Shown: in pieces, positions 8,441 to 16,395 of the stretch
Layout of the letters: every line of letters begins with the position of its first letter
Numbering within the stretch: position 1 is the first letter of the stretch
Source: CADEFX01 sp046154585
Lineage (GTDB): Bacteria; Pseudomonadota; Alphaproteobacteria; Rhizobiales; Hyphomicrobiaceae
Length of the DNA stretch: 64,000 bases
Direction of reading: 5' to 3'
Assembly: GCA_046154585.1 (NCBI GenBank)
Contig: JBJXDX010000087.1
Coordinates: forward strand, 5,749 to 69,748
Program-made: the position numbers and the translations under genes
Notes under the pieces: model-generated
Seen by the model: the letters and a program-made list of their open reading frames with translations, nothing else
Told to the model about the DNA's origin: nothing
Databases searched by the model: none

Positions 8441-8511
8441 GACGCCTTAGAGGCAAGCCGGCTGCGCCGGCTCCTCCGCTGCGCTGCGGCCCTGCGGGTG
8501 CCTCAGGCGTC
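8441..8511. repeat. nested inverted repeat upstream of DUF736
   Basis: Outer arms GACGCCTTAGAGGCA (8441-8455) and TGCCTCAGGCGTC (8499-8511) enclose a perfect hairpin AGCCGGC-tgc-GCCGGCT (8456-8472) and a smaller CCGC/GCGG hairpin. The result would be a branched fold of about 70 nucleotides, ending 71 bases before the DUF736 start. It could be an RNA structure or a recombination or transfer site. Confidence 0.5.
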
Positions 8512-8582
8512 TAGCCCGCGACGAGATGCGCACATCCGGCGGGAGATGGGCTTCCGCCGGATCGAAGAAAAGGAGCATCATC

Positions 8583-8906
8583 ATGGCTACCATCGGATCC
8601 GTCACGAAGCGTACCGACGGCCGCTACGAAGGCGAGCTGCGCACGCTCTCTATCCGTGCGGAGATCACCATCCTGCCGGTCGGCGACAAGTCATCGCCGA
8701 ACCAGCCCGACTTCCGCGTGCTCTCGCAGGGCATCGAGATCGGCGCCGGCTGGCTCCGCACCGGTCAGACTTCCGGCAAGGAGTACGTCGCCCTGTCGAT
8801 CGCCGCACCGGAGTTCGGTGCGCGGACGCTGTACGCCAACCTCGGGCGTGCCGCTGGTCAGAGCGATGAGAACGTCTACGCTCTGATCTGGAATCCGCAG
8901 GACTGA
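8583..8906 (+). CDS. DUF736 protein, copy 1
   Basis: A 107-residue DUF736 protein, beginning MATIGSVTKRTDGRYEGELR. The family is small and soluble with no known enzyme activity, and its genes travel with conjugation modules of alphaproteobacteria. The ATG at 8583 has AAGGAG 7 bases upstream. A second, diverged DUF736 gene lies at the other end of the conjugation cluster (28206). Its place just before the relaxase gene suggests a role in DNA processing or its control, but this is not established. Confidence 0.9.
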   Translation: MATIGSVTKRTDGRYEGELRTLSIRAEITILPVGDKSSPNQPDFRVLSQGIEIGAGWLRTGQTSGKEYVALSIAAPEFGARTLYANLGRAAGQSDENVYALIWNPQD

Positions 8907-8920
8907 GCGCGCCACGCTCT

Positions 8921-8951
8921 GGCCCTCGCGCCTGCGGGCGCGGGGGCCTTT
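8921..8951 (+). terminator. intrinsic terminator after DUF736
   Basis: GC-rich hairpin with arms GGCCCTCGCGCC and GGGCGCGGGGGCC around a 3-base loop, followed by a short T-run, 14 bases after the DUF736 stop. Confidence 0.6.
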
Positions 8952-9423
8952 CGCGCGTTTCGTCTCCCGGCAGCTCTGACGACGCGCAACGCCCACCCAC
9001 CCGCCCAGCGATGATGGTCGACTTGGCTGTTGCGATGGTGCCGCGGCTGAGTTTTGCGTGCTTCTCTGCTGTGCCGCGATTCCCGTCGAGATCGGCCTTC
9101 ACATTCTCGCTTTCCGTTTGGGCCAGGCCGTCTCGGTTGTGCCTTTCACCTGGAGCGGCGTCGGCATTTGCGTGATGTGCGTCATGACATTGCGTGACAG
9201 TCCGTGCAGTGAGATACCAGGGATAGGGGACATCAAGATAAAAGACGCGTGCTGCGGGCAATGTAACATATTGATTCACTGGAATGTTTTTGACGTCAGG
9301 TGGTGACGCGCATACGTCACGACATAGCCAAGTCGCTGAAATCGCGCGTTGTTTTTGACGCCATCTTGAAACGTTGGCGGAGCGATCCAAGTCGTGGAGT
9401 CGATCGTTGGAGAGACCACTCCC
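8952..9423. promoter_or_regulatory. relaxase upstream region, candidate origin of transfer
   Basis: About 470 bases without a supported gene. The distal part holds GTGACG-N6-CGTCAC (near 9302-9319) between two direct copies of TGTTTTTGACG about 65 bases apart (near 9286 and 9351), and a cluster of GCGTCA/GCGTGA words near 9173-9200. Relaxase genes commonly lie next to their oriT, so the repeats are candidates for it. No nic site can be assigned by eye. Confidence 0.35.
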
Positions 9424-11157
9424 ATGTCCGACGGCGACTTCACGCCGAAGCTTGGCCGCATCCGCGATCCAGGTCGCGCCAAAGCGCTGCGGCACGCCCA
9501 ACGCGTGCTCGGCGAGGCGGTCAAGACGCGACCGTTGCGGCGTCCCAGCCACATCGGACCCAACGCGTTCAAGCGCGGGTTGGCGCAGGGTGCCGTATCG
9601 GCCTCCGGTCTGTTCAAGCCCGGCACGCGCCGCGTCATCGTCAAGGCACGCTACACCCGCGAGAAGGCTGGCGAGCTCGGCGCAGCGCGGGCACACCTGC
9701 GCTACATCCAGCGCGACGGCGTCACGCGCGAGGGCGAGCCAGGCCGGCTCTACGATCCGGCCGGCGATGATGCCGACGGTCAAGCCTTCCTCGCCCGCTC
9801 TGAGAATGACCCGCATCAGTTCCGCTTCATCGTCTCGGCTGAGGACAGCGAGCGGCTGGCGGACCTCAAACCGGTCATCCGCGATCTTATGCAGCAGATG
9901 GAGCGCGATCTCGGCACCAAGCTGGACTGGATTGCGGTCGACCATTTCAACACCGGTCATCCCCACACCCATGTGGTCGTACGCGGCCGCGACGACCGCG
10001 GCCAGGACCTGGTGATGGCCCGCGACTATATCGGCCACGGCATCCGTGCCCGCGCACAGGATCTCGTGACGCTGGAGCTGGGTCCCGAGACCGAGATCGA
10101 GCGCATCGCCAAGCTGACCCGGGAGGTGGTGCAGGAGCGCTTCACGCTGCTCGATCGCGCGCTCATCGGCCGCGCCAAGGACAACGTGCTGGCCATCACC
10201 GCCGCGGACGAAGGCGATCATGCCCGGCATGCCTTGCGGGTCGGGCGACTCAAGACACTCGAGCGCATGGGGCTGGCGCAAGAGCGGCGGCCCGGCGTGT
10301 GGCAGCTCGATGCCGACCTCGATGGCAAGCTGCGCCGGCTCGGCGAGCGCGCCGACAAGATCAAGATGATGCAGCGGGCGCTGGCCGACGCCGGCCTCGA
10401 TCGCAGCGCCGCGAGCTATGCCGTGTTCGATCGTGGCCCCCGCCGTCAGCCGTTGTTCGGCAAGGTGGTCGGGGTCGGCTTCGTCGACGAGATCACCGAT
10501 CGTCATTACGTGGTGGTCGACGGCACCGACGCCCGCGTGCACTACGTCGAGCTGGGGCGACTCAAGCCGGACAATGTGCCGGCGCGTGACAGCATCGTGC
10601 GCATCACCGGCGACCGCCTCGACGGCAAACCGCAGTCGGCGCCGCGCCTGCAGATCCTGTCGCGCGACGATGTCGCCCGGCTCGCCACCTACGATGGGCC
10701 GGTGTGGCTCGACCGCCTGGCCACGACGCCCGATGCGTCGATGCAGGCCGCACGTGGTTTCGGTGCCGAGCTGTCACGTGCCGTTGCCGAGCGCCGCAAT
10801 TGGCTGGTCTCGAACGACTTGGGACGTGTCCGCGGCGATGGTGCCTTCGAAGTGCGCACGTCGGCCTTTGCGCGCTTGCGGCAACGCGAATTGCAGCGCG
10901 TCGGTCAGGAGACGGCTGCCCGTGTGCGTGCGCCCTATCAGCCAGCCGCTCCGGGACAGCAGATTCAGGGGCGTATCGGCGACACCATCGACGCGCCGGG
11001 CGGTAAGGTCGTCATCGTGCATCGTGCCGGAGATTTCACGGTGGTGCCATGGTCGAGGCGCTTGGAGCAGATGCGTGGCCGCGAGGTTGTCGGCACCATG
11101 GGAGCGCACGAGCTGATGATCGGTCGCTCGCGCGGACGTGTCGGACCGCAGCGGTGA
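9424..11157 (+). CDS. conjugal relaxase, VirD2-like with DUF3363
   Basis: A 577-residue relaxase. The N-terminal third holds the nuclease: the Tyr in RYIQRDG near 98 is a motif I candidate and HFNTGHPHTHVVVRG (about 173-187) is the metal-binding three-histidine motif. The rest matches the DUF3363 region of Tn4371-type and rhizobial relaxases, ending in PWSRRLEQMRGREVVG. It should nick oriT, stay bound to the 5' end and lead the strand to the TraG coupling protein. The ATG at 9424 (MSDGDFTPKLGRIRD) matches the usual family start; a GTG at 9394 is possible. Confidence 0.9.
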   Translation: MSDGDFTPKLGRIRDPGRAKALRHAQRVLGEAVKTRPLRRPSHIGPNAFKRGLAQGAVSASGLFKPGTRRVIVKARYTREKAGELGAARAHLRYIQRDGVTREGEPGRLYDPAGDDADGQAFLARSENDPHQFRFIVSAEDSERLADLKPVIRDLMQQMERDLGTKLDWIAVDHFNTGHPHTHVVVRGRDDRGQDLVMARDYIGHGIRARAQDLVTLELGPETEIERIAKLTREVVQERFTLLDRALIGRAKDNVLAITAADEGDHARHALRVGRLKTLERMGLAQERRPGVWQLDADLDGKLRRLGERADKIKMMQRALADAGLDRSAASYAVFDRGPRRQPLFGKVVGVGFVDEITDRHYVVVDGTDARVHYVELGRLKPDNVPARDSIVRITGDRLDGKPQSAPRLQILSRDDVARLATYDGPVWLDRLATTPDASMQAARGFGAELSRAVAERRNWLVSNDLGRVRGDGAFEVRTSAFARLRQRELQRVGQETAARVRAPYQPAAPGQQIQGRIGDTIDAPGGKVVIVHRAGDFTVVPWSRRLEQMRGREVVGTMGAHELMIGRSRGRVGPQR

Positions 11158-11189
11158 GCTCGACATCCATTGATGCTGAGGGTTGCGAT

Positions 11190-11320
11190 GGGGCGCCACA
11201 CTTTGGGGCCGCCCCTCGCCCGGTGGGCTCGGGTCGCGCTCTAGTGCGCGGCGGCCATTGGCCGCGCACCGGAGCCGCGTGCCAGGCGCGCGTCTCCGCC
11301 CATCCGGGTGACGATCGCTC
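11190..11320 (+). ncRNA. structured element, copy 2
   Basis: Diverged copy of the element at 8102-8208. It shares CTCGGGTCGCGCTCTA (11228-11243). The main stem is GTGCGCGGC/GCCGCGCAC (11244-11269), so the two outermost pairs differ from copy 1 but still pair. The next stem is CGGAG/CTCCG (11270-11298), also with a compensating change. The 3' part CCCATCCGGG then ACGATCGCTC is nearly unchanged. A 5' hairpin GGGGCG/CGCCCC (11190-11215) replaces the first hairpin of copy 1. It starts just after the relaxase gene and lies about 345 bases before the ardC-like ATG. Confidence 0.6.
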
Positions 11321-11396
11321 GGCCGGACCACGCTGCCGATGTGACCATGCCGTCCAAGCGACCGGAAGACCGGGCCCACCAGAAAGCAGGACCTCG

Positions 11397-11450
11397 CCTG
11401 CTTCCCAAAGCCGCCCCCGGGATCGGTGAAGGGCGGCTCCGGGAAGCAGG
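11397..11450. repeat. long inverted repeat with alternative pairing
   Basis: Arms CCTGCTTCCC-aa-AGCCGCCC and GGGCGGCT-cc-GGGAAGCAGG give 18 pairs with one 2x2 internal loop and a 14-base loop. The left arm can instead pair with AGCAGG at 11385-11390, since AAGCAGGAC occurs both before the left arm and in the right arm. This is the layout of a switch between two hairpins. Confidence 0.55.
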
Positions 11451-11664
11451 ACAGCGAGCCTGAAACTGGTGCGCGCCGCGGTCGCAAGAGGCGGCGGCGC
11501 GGCGAGGTTTTGACAGGTCAGTGCGGGACTCGCGATCACACAGAAACGTGATTTAATTCAATAAGATAACGGCTCTTTCCAATAGAACAAAAAAGGAACA
11601 TATGCTAAGGTGATTGGGTCTTGAGACGCGAGTGTCGGCACCCTTTTTGTGTGGAGTTTTCGCC

Positions 11665-12579
11665 ATGACGCACATCGCCCGTCCCGACATCTATCAGACC
11701 ATCACGGCCAAGATCGTCGCCGCCGTAGAGGCCAGCCCCGGCGACCCCGTCATGCCATGGCAGCGCGGCGGCTTCAACGCCGTGCTGCCCAAGAACGCCG
11801 TCACCGGCAACGACTATCGTGGCATCAACATCCTGGCGCTGTGGGTCACCGCGCTCGATTGCGGCTACGAGGCCGGGCTGTTCGCCACCTACAAGCAGTG
11901 GGCCTCGATCGGCGCCCAGGTGCGCAAGGGCGAGGCCGCCGCGCCCATCGTGTTCTATCGCCAGCTTGAGATCGCCAAGGAAGGCGAGGGGACAAACGAG
12001 GGCGACACCGAGACCGTGCGCATGGCGCGCGGCTATTGGGTGTTTGCCGCCGAGCAGGTCGACGGCTTCACCGTGCCGACCGCGTTGCCGCCCGATCCCA
12101 TCCAACGCATCGCCGCTGCCGATGCCTACGTCACTGCTACCGGCGCCCGCGTCGTCACCGGCGGCAGCCGCGCCTGCTACCGCCCCGCCACCGATACCAT
12201 CCACATGCCGGACGAAGCGCGCTTCTTTGATGGCGACGGCCGCACGCGCACCGAGGCGTTCTACAGCGTGCTGGGCCACGAACTGGTGCACTGGAGCGGC
12301 GCCCAGCCGCGCCTGCAGCGCACGCTCGGCAAGCGCTTCGGCGATGATGCCTATGCCATGGAGGAATGCTGCGCCGAGATCGGCGCGGCGTTCCTATGCG
12401 CCTGCCTCGGTATCGCCCACGAGCCGCATCCCGACCACGCCCGCTACATCCACCATTGGCTCAAAGTCCTGAAAGACGACGCGCGCGCCATCTTCGCCGC
12501 CGCCGCGCGCGCCCAGGAGGCTGTGACCTATCTCGACGGCCTGCAGACCCCGGCCGCGCAGCAATTGGCCGCCGCTTGA
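11665..12579 (+). CDS. ArdC-like antirestriction protein
   Basis: A 304-residue protein of the ArdC type. The N-terminal domain (about 1-130; YRGINILALWVTALDCGYE) is the single-strand DNA-binding ArdC-N fold. The C-terminal domain is a zincin-like peptidase with HELVHWS near 213 and MEECCAEIGAAFLC as the second helix. Such proteins enter the recipient or act early there to shield incoming single-stranded DNA from restriction. ATG 11665 is preceded by GGAG. The ParB gene follows 14 bases after the stop, so the two are probably one operon. Confidence 0.85.
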   Translation: MTHIARPDIYQTITAKIVAAVEASPGDPVMPWQRGGFNAVLPKNAVTGNDYRGINILALWVTALDCGYEAGLFATYKQWASIGAQVRKGEAAAPIVFYRQLEIAKEGEGTNEGDTETVRMARGYWVFAAEQVDGFTVPTALPPDPIQRIAAADAYVTATGARVVTGGSRACYRPATDTIHMPDEARFFDGDGRTRTEAFYSVLGHELVHWSGAQPRLQRTLGKRFGDDAYAMEECCAEIGAAFLCACLGIAHEPHPDHARYIHHWLKVLKDDARAIFAAAARAQEAVTYLDGLQTPAAQQLAAA

Positions 12580-12593
12580 CGGAGGAGAGACCT

Positions 12594-14291
12594 ATGATCC
12601 GCGACCTGCAGCACATTCCGCTCGCCGACCTCAAGGTGTCCAAGCTCAACGTGCGCAAGCACGGCGCCAGGGACATCGACAGCCTCGCCGCCTCAATCGC
12701 CGCCATCGGCGTGATTCAGCCGCTGCTGGTGCGCAAGAACTGTGAGGGCTTCGACGTGGTTGCCGGGCAGCGACGCTACCTCGCCGCGCGCAAGCTCGGC
12801 GCTGCCGCGCACCCTAACGCCGATCCGCTGCCCTGCATGGTGCTGACCGCCGACGATGACGCTGCTGCCATCGAGGCCTCGCTGGCCGAGAACGTCGAGC
12901 GCCTGTCGATGGACGAGATGGATCAGTACGAAGCCTTCGCCCGGCTGCGCAGCAAAGGCTTGGACGAGGCCGAGATCGCCGCTCACTTCGGGGCGTCGGA
13001 GCAGATCGTCAGACGGCGCTTGGCGCTGGCCAAGCTCGATCCCGACATCCGCGGCCGCTATCGCGCTGGCGAGATCGACGCCGCAACCCTGCACCTGCTG
13101 ACGCTGGCCACCAGGGAACGGCAGAAAGCATGGCTGGCGCTGGCGACCGATCCCGAGCAGGAACCGCCGCCGCCCTGGCAGCTCAAGGCTTGGCTGCTCG
13201 GCGGCGCCGAGATCGCCACCAGTGCGGCGCTGTTCGACGAGGCGCAGTATGACGGCGCTATCGTCGCCGACCTGTTCGGCGAGGAGCGCTACTTCGCCGA
13301 CGCGGAAACGTTCTGGCGCTTGCAGAACGCCTCCATCGCCGAGATGCGCGACAGGCTGCTGGCATCCGGCTGGTCGCAGGTGCACGTGCTGGAGCCCGGC
13401 ACACGCCTCGACACCTGGGATTACGAGAGCACCACCAAGGCCGATGGCGGCGCCGTCTACATCGAGGTCGAAGGCGACGGCCATGTCAGCATCCGTAAAG
13501 GCCTGCAGCCCAAACGCAAGGGTGCACGCAGGCGCGGCGACAGCACCAGCGAGCCACGCGAGGGGAGCACGTCGGTCGAGCGTCCCGAGATGACGCAGGC
13601 ACTCGCCAGCTACGCCGATCTCGTACGCCACAGCGCCGTGCGGCTCGCCGTCGCGCGGACACCGAAGGTGGCGCTGCGCCTGCTCGTCGCGCACGCCATC
13701 GGCGGCGCGAAATGGTGGAAGGTTGGACCCGAGCAGCAGGCGCCGCACAGCGAAGCCATCGGCGCGGCCATCGCCGCCCTGCCGACACAGGCCGCGTTCA
13801 GCGCGTTGCGCGACGAGATGGTGAGCGCGTTGGGCCTCGGCGATGACGAAGGAGCACTGATTGCCAACGACTCCAGCGGCGCGCGCACGGCAGCGGTGTT
13901 CGCCAAGCTCCTGGACATGCCGGACAAGGACGTCACCCGGCTGCTGGCCGTGGTGATGGCCGAGACCCTGGCGGCAGGCACGGCTCTGATCGACGCGCTC
14001 GGGCAGCGGCTTGCCGTCGATGTCGGTGCACAGTGGCAGCCCGACGAGATGTTCTTCGGCCTGCTGCGCGACCGCCAGACCATCGGCGCCATGCTGACCG
14101 AGGTGATCGGCAAGCGGGCGGCCGACTGCTACCTGACCGCTACCGGGACCGCGAAGAAGGAGATCGTGCGCAAGGCCCTGGCAGGCGACGGCCGCAGCCA
14201 GGTGACAGGATGGCTGCCGCGCTACATGGCCTTCCCGCAGGGCGGCTACACCGAGCGTCCGCTCAGGTCCGACCGGCCGCCCGCGGCCTGA
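12594..14291 (+). CDS. parB: ParB/RepB/Spo0J family protein
   Basis: A 565-residue protein with an N-terminal ParB/Srx-type nuclease fold (about 1-100; the arginine box reads VAGQRRYLAARKLG) and a helix-turn-helix (EIAAHFGASEQIVRRRLAL, about 121-140). The C-terminal 300 residues are longer than in chromosomal ParB and are typical of plasmid and ICE versions. The start ATG has a strong GGAGGAG 6 bases upstream. No ParA gene is in the window. It may stabilise the excised element or regulate transfer genes. Confidence 0.88.
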   Translation: MIRDLQHIPLADLKVSKLNVRKHGARDIDSLAASIAAIGVIQPLLVRKNCEGFDVVAGQRRYLAARKLGAAAHPNADPLPCMVLTADDDAAAIEASLAENVERLSMDEMDQYEAFARLRSKGLDEAEIAAHFGASEQIVRRRLALAKLDPDIRGRYRAGEIDAATLHLLTLATRERQKAWLALATDPEQEPPPPWQLKAWLLGGAEIATSAALFDEAQYDGAIVADLFGEERYFADAETFWRLQNASIAEMRDRLLASGWSQVHVLEPGTRLDTWDYESTTKADGGAVYIEVEGDGHVSIRKGLQPKRKGARRRGDSTSEPREGSTSVERPEMTQALASYADLVRHSAVRLAVARTPKVALRLLVAHAIGGAKWWKVGPEQQAPHSEAIGAAIAALPTQAAFSALRDEMVSALGLGDDEGALIANDSSGARTAAVFAKLLDMPDKDVTRLLAVVMAETLAAGTALIDALGQRLAVDVGAQWQPDEMFFGLLRDRQTIGAMLTEVIGKRAADCYLTATGTAKKEIVRKALAGDGRSQVTGWLPRYMAFPQGGYTERPLRSDRPPAA

Positions 14292-14391
14292 TGCGCTCGC
14301 GGTGGGGATCGCGGTAGCGGCGCGGTCCCGGCCATGGCGCGGTTTATATATTTGTTATTTTGCATAGCCATACTAAGTCTCGATGGCATTC

Positions 14392-14414
14392 TTCAAACTT
14401 GCATTTGGTTTGAA
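14392..14414. promoter_or_regulatory. candidate AbiEi operator
   Basis: Inverted repeat TTCAAAC-N9-GTTTGAA in the AT-rich 150-base gap before the AbiE operon. AbiEi antitoxins are known to repress their own promoter by binding inverted repeats, so this is the natural operator. A clear -35/-10 pair could not be chosen. Confidence 0.5.
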
Positions 14415-14440
14415 TATGAGCTATTTTGCTCAGCAGGGTT

Positions 14441-15268
14441 ATGCGAGAAAAAGGCAAATTAAACCAGCTTGAACACCTGCTCCCGGAAGGGTTGCTGGTC
14501 GATGCCGCGTGGCTGAGCCGGCGGGGCTATTCCACGGGGTTGCGCAGCCAGTATGTTGCCGCCGGCTGGCTGCAGCAACCGGTGCGCCGCGTGTATCAGC
14601 GCCCACGCGGCCCGCTCGGTTGGCAGCAGGTCGTCGTCTCCCTGCAAACCCTGCTCGCCCGCGATCTGGTGGTCGGCGGCCGCACCGCGCTCGAGCTGCA
14701 CGGCTTTGCCCACTACCTGCAGCAGCAGACCACCAGCGTCACCCTCTACGGGCCGCAGTCGCCGCCGACCTGGCTGCAGGATCTCGACATCGGCGTGCGC
14801 TTTGCCTATCGCAACGACGGCAGGCTGTTTCGCAAGCAGCGCGTCTCGACGGCGCCGCACTTGCTCGATGCCGAAGCCGGGCCGCATCCCGCCCGACCCG
14901 ACAGCGTCGTCGCGCAGTCATGGGGTCCATGGCGCTGGCCGTTGATGCTCTCCGCTCCCGAGCGCGCCATCCTGGAATTGCTCGACGAGCTCCCCGACAA
15001 GGAAAGCTTCCATCAGGCGGACATGCTGATGGAGGGCCTCAGCACGCTCAGTCCCGCGCGCCTGCAGACACTGCTCGTCGACTGCCGCAACGTCAAGGTC
15101 AAGCGCCTGTTCTTCTTCTTCGCCGACCGCCACCAGCACGCCTGGCTCAAGCGCTTGGAAAGGTCGGCCATCGATCTGGGCTCCGGCAAGCGTATGCTGG
15201 TGAAAGGCGGCAGATTCGACGCCAAACACCTGATCACGGTGCCCGAGACGTTCGATGGCGTTCAATGA
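14441..15268 (+). CDS. abiEi: type IV antitoxin AbiEi
   Basis: A 275-residue AbiEi-family antitoxin. The N-terminal winged helix (LLVDAAWLSRRGYS... QYVAAGWLQQPVRRVY, about 10-60) binds DNA; GRTALELHGFAHYL and the APERAILELLDELP segment are typical of the AbiEi C-terminal antitoxin domain. It should repress the operon and neutralise the AbiEii toxin without direct contact. ATG 14441 is chosen over a TTG 15 bases upstream. The 3' end overlaps the toxin gene by 14 bases. In a conjugative element the pair probably gives maintenance and phage defence. Confidence 0.88.
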   Translation: MREKGKLNQLEHLLPEGLLVDAAWLSRRGYSTGLRSQYVAAGWLQQPVRRVYQRPRGPLGWQQVVVSLQTLLARDLVVGGRTALELHGFAHYLQQQTTSVTLYGPQSPPTWLQDLDIGVRFAYRNDGRLFRKQRVSTAPHLLDAEAGPHPARPDSVVAQSWGPWRWPLMLSAPERAILELLDELPDKESFHQADMLMEGLSTLSPARLQTLLVDCRNVKVKRLFFFFADRHQHAWLKRLERSAIDLGSGKRMLVKGGRFDAKHLITVPETFDGVQ

Positions 15269-16235
15269 GAGCTACCGCCGCCAGGTCGCGCTGCTGCTGC
15301 GCACCATGCCCTTCATCGCCCAAGAGAACAGCTTTGCGCTGAAGGGCGGCACGGCGATCAACCTGTTCGTGCGCGACCTGCCGCGGCTCTCCGTCGACAT
15401 CGACCTGACCTACCTGCCGCTGCTGCCGCGCGCCCGATCGTTGGGTGCCATCGACAAGGCCATGCAGCGCATCGCCGCCCGCGTGCAAAAGGCCATCAAA
15501 GCGGCCCACGTTACGAGCGCCGCCGTCGAAGGCGCCGTCACCAAGCTGTTCGTGCGCGAGGCCGGCGTGCAGATCAAGATCGAGGTCACTCCCGTCATGC
15601 GCGGCTGCGCCTACGCGGCCGAGCTGCGCGGCGTCTCGCCCGCCGTCGAGGCGGCCTTCGGCTTTGCCGAGATGAAGGTGCTTTCCTTTCCCGATCTCTA
15701 CGCCGGCAAGATCGTCGCCGCCTTCGACCGCCAGCATCCGCGCGATCTGTTCGATGTGCGCGACCTGCTCGCCAACGAGGGCATCGACAATCGGCTGCGG
15801 GCCGCCTTCATCGTCTACCTGCTCAGCCACAACCGGCCGATGGCCGAGGTGCTGGCCGTGCGTCCCAAGGACATCGTCGCCGAGTTCGCCACGGGCTTCC
15901 AGGGCATGACGGCCGCGCCGGTAACGCTGGACGAGCTGATCGCCGCTCGCGCCGCGCTGGTCGACGGCATGATCAAGAACATGCCGCAGGCGCACCGCGC
16001 TTTCCTTGTTGCCTTCGAATCCGGTGCGCCGGACTGGACGCTGCTCGCCGTGCCGAAAGCCGACCGACTGCCGGCGGTCAAATGGCGCCAGCAGAACCTC
16101 GCCAAATTGACCAACAACAAACGCATCGCGCTGGTGGCACAGCTCGAAGCGGTGCTGCAGCAGCCCGCTACGCCGTCGCAGTTCACGCTGTTTCCGGAGC
16201 CGGGCGCTCCCAAGCCAAAGCGCCGCAAACGCTGA
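15255..16235 (+). CDS. abiEii: nucleotidyltransferase toxin AbiEii
   Basis: A 326-residue AbiEii/AbiGii toxin. Motif I is KGGTAINLF followed by SVDIDLTYLPL, giving the GG-x(n)-DxD signature of the polymerase-beta superfamily; later IKIEVTPVMRG and LYAGKIVAAFDRQHPRDLFDV match the family's second and third motifs. Related AbiEii/MenT toxins block translation by adding nucleotides to tRNA ends or a similar target. The last 60 residues are basic. It is coupled to the antitoxin gene by overlap. Confidence 0.9.
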   Translation: MAFNESYRRQVALLLRTMPFIAQENSFALKGGTAINLFVRDLPRLSVDIDLTYLPLLPRARSLGAIDKAMQRIAARVQKAIKAAHVTSAAVEGAVTKLFVREAGVQIKIEVTPVMRGCAYAAELRGVSPAVEAAFGFAEMKVLSFPDLYAGKIVAAFDRQHPRDLFDVRDLLANEGIDNRLRAAFIVYLLSHNRPMAEVLAVRPKDIVAEFATGFQGMTAAPVTLDELIAARAALVDGMIKNMPQAHRAFLVAFESGAPDWTLLAVPKADRLPAVKWRQQNLAKLTNNKRIALVAQLEAVLQQPATPSQFTLFPEPGAPKPKRRKR

Positions 16236-16395
16236 TCCGTGTCGCCTTCGGCGGCAGTCGCGCTGACGATCTGCACGCAGCTGCACGGCGCCGCACGCGA
16301 CCGCACACGTTTCACCGCGAATCCCAATTCACTTGAACCAGCGGCCTCACGCATCCTGATCCCCACGGCGTGTCAAGCGCCAGGGGGAAGCACCG

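Larger units (their letters stand above)
7837..8582. other. non-coding leader region upstream of DUF736
   Basis: About 750 bases without a supported gene. The first 250 bases hold only short frames. From 8102 on, the DNA is full of strong inverted repeats, described separately (8102-8208 and 8441-8511). A region of this size and structure ahead of DUF736 and the relaxase could be a long leader RNA, an origin of transfer, or both. Confidence 0.5.
11158..11664. other. non-coding region between relaxase and ardC-like gene
   Basis: About 500 bases without a supported gene. It holds the second structured element (11190-11320), a long inverted repeat (11397-11450), and an AT-rich 120-base stretch just before the ardC-like gene that probably carries its promoter. 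A TTGACA near 11516 has no convincing -10 box at the right distance. Confidence 0.45.

Noticed and set aside
8665..10542. 625-residue open frame antisense to DUF736 and relaxase genes
   Set aside because: High GC content keeps antisense frames open; the relaxase on the other strand has clear motifs and this frame has none.
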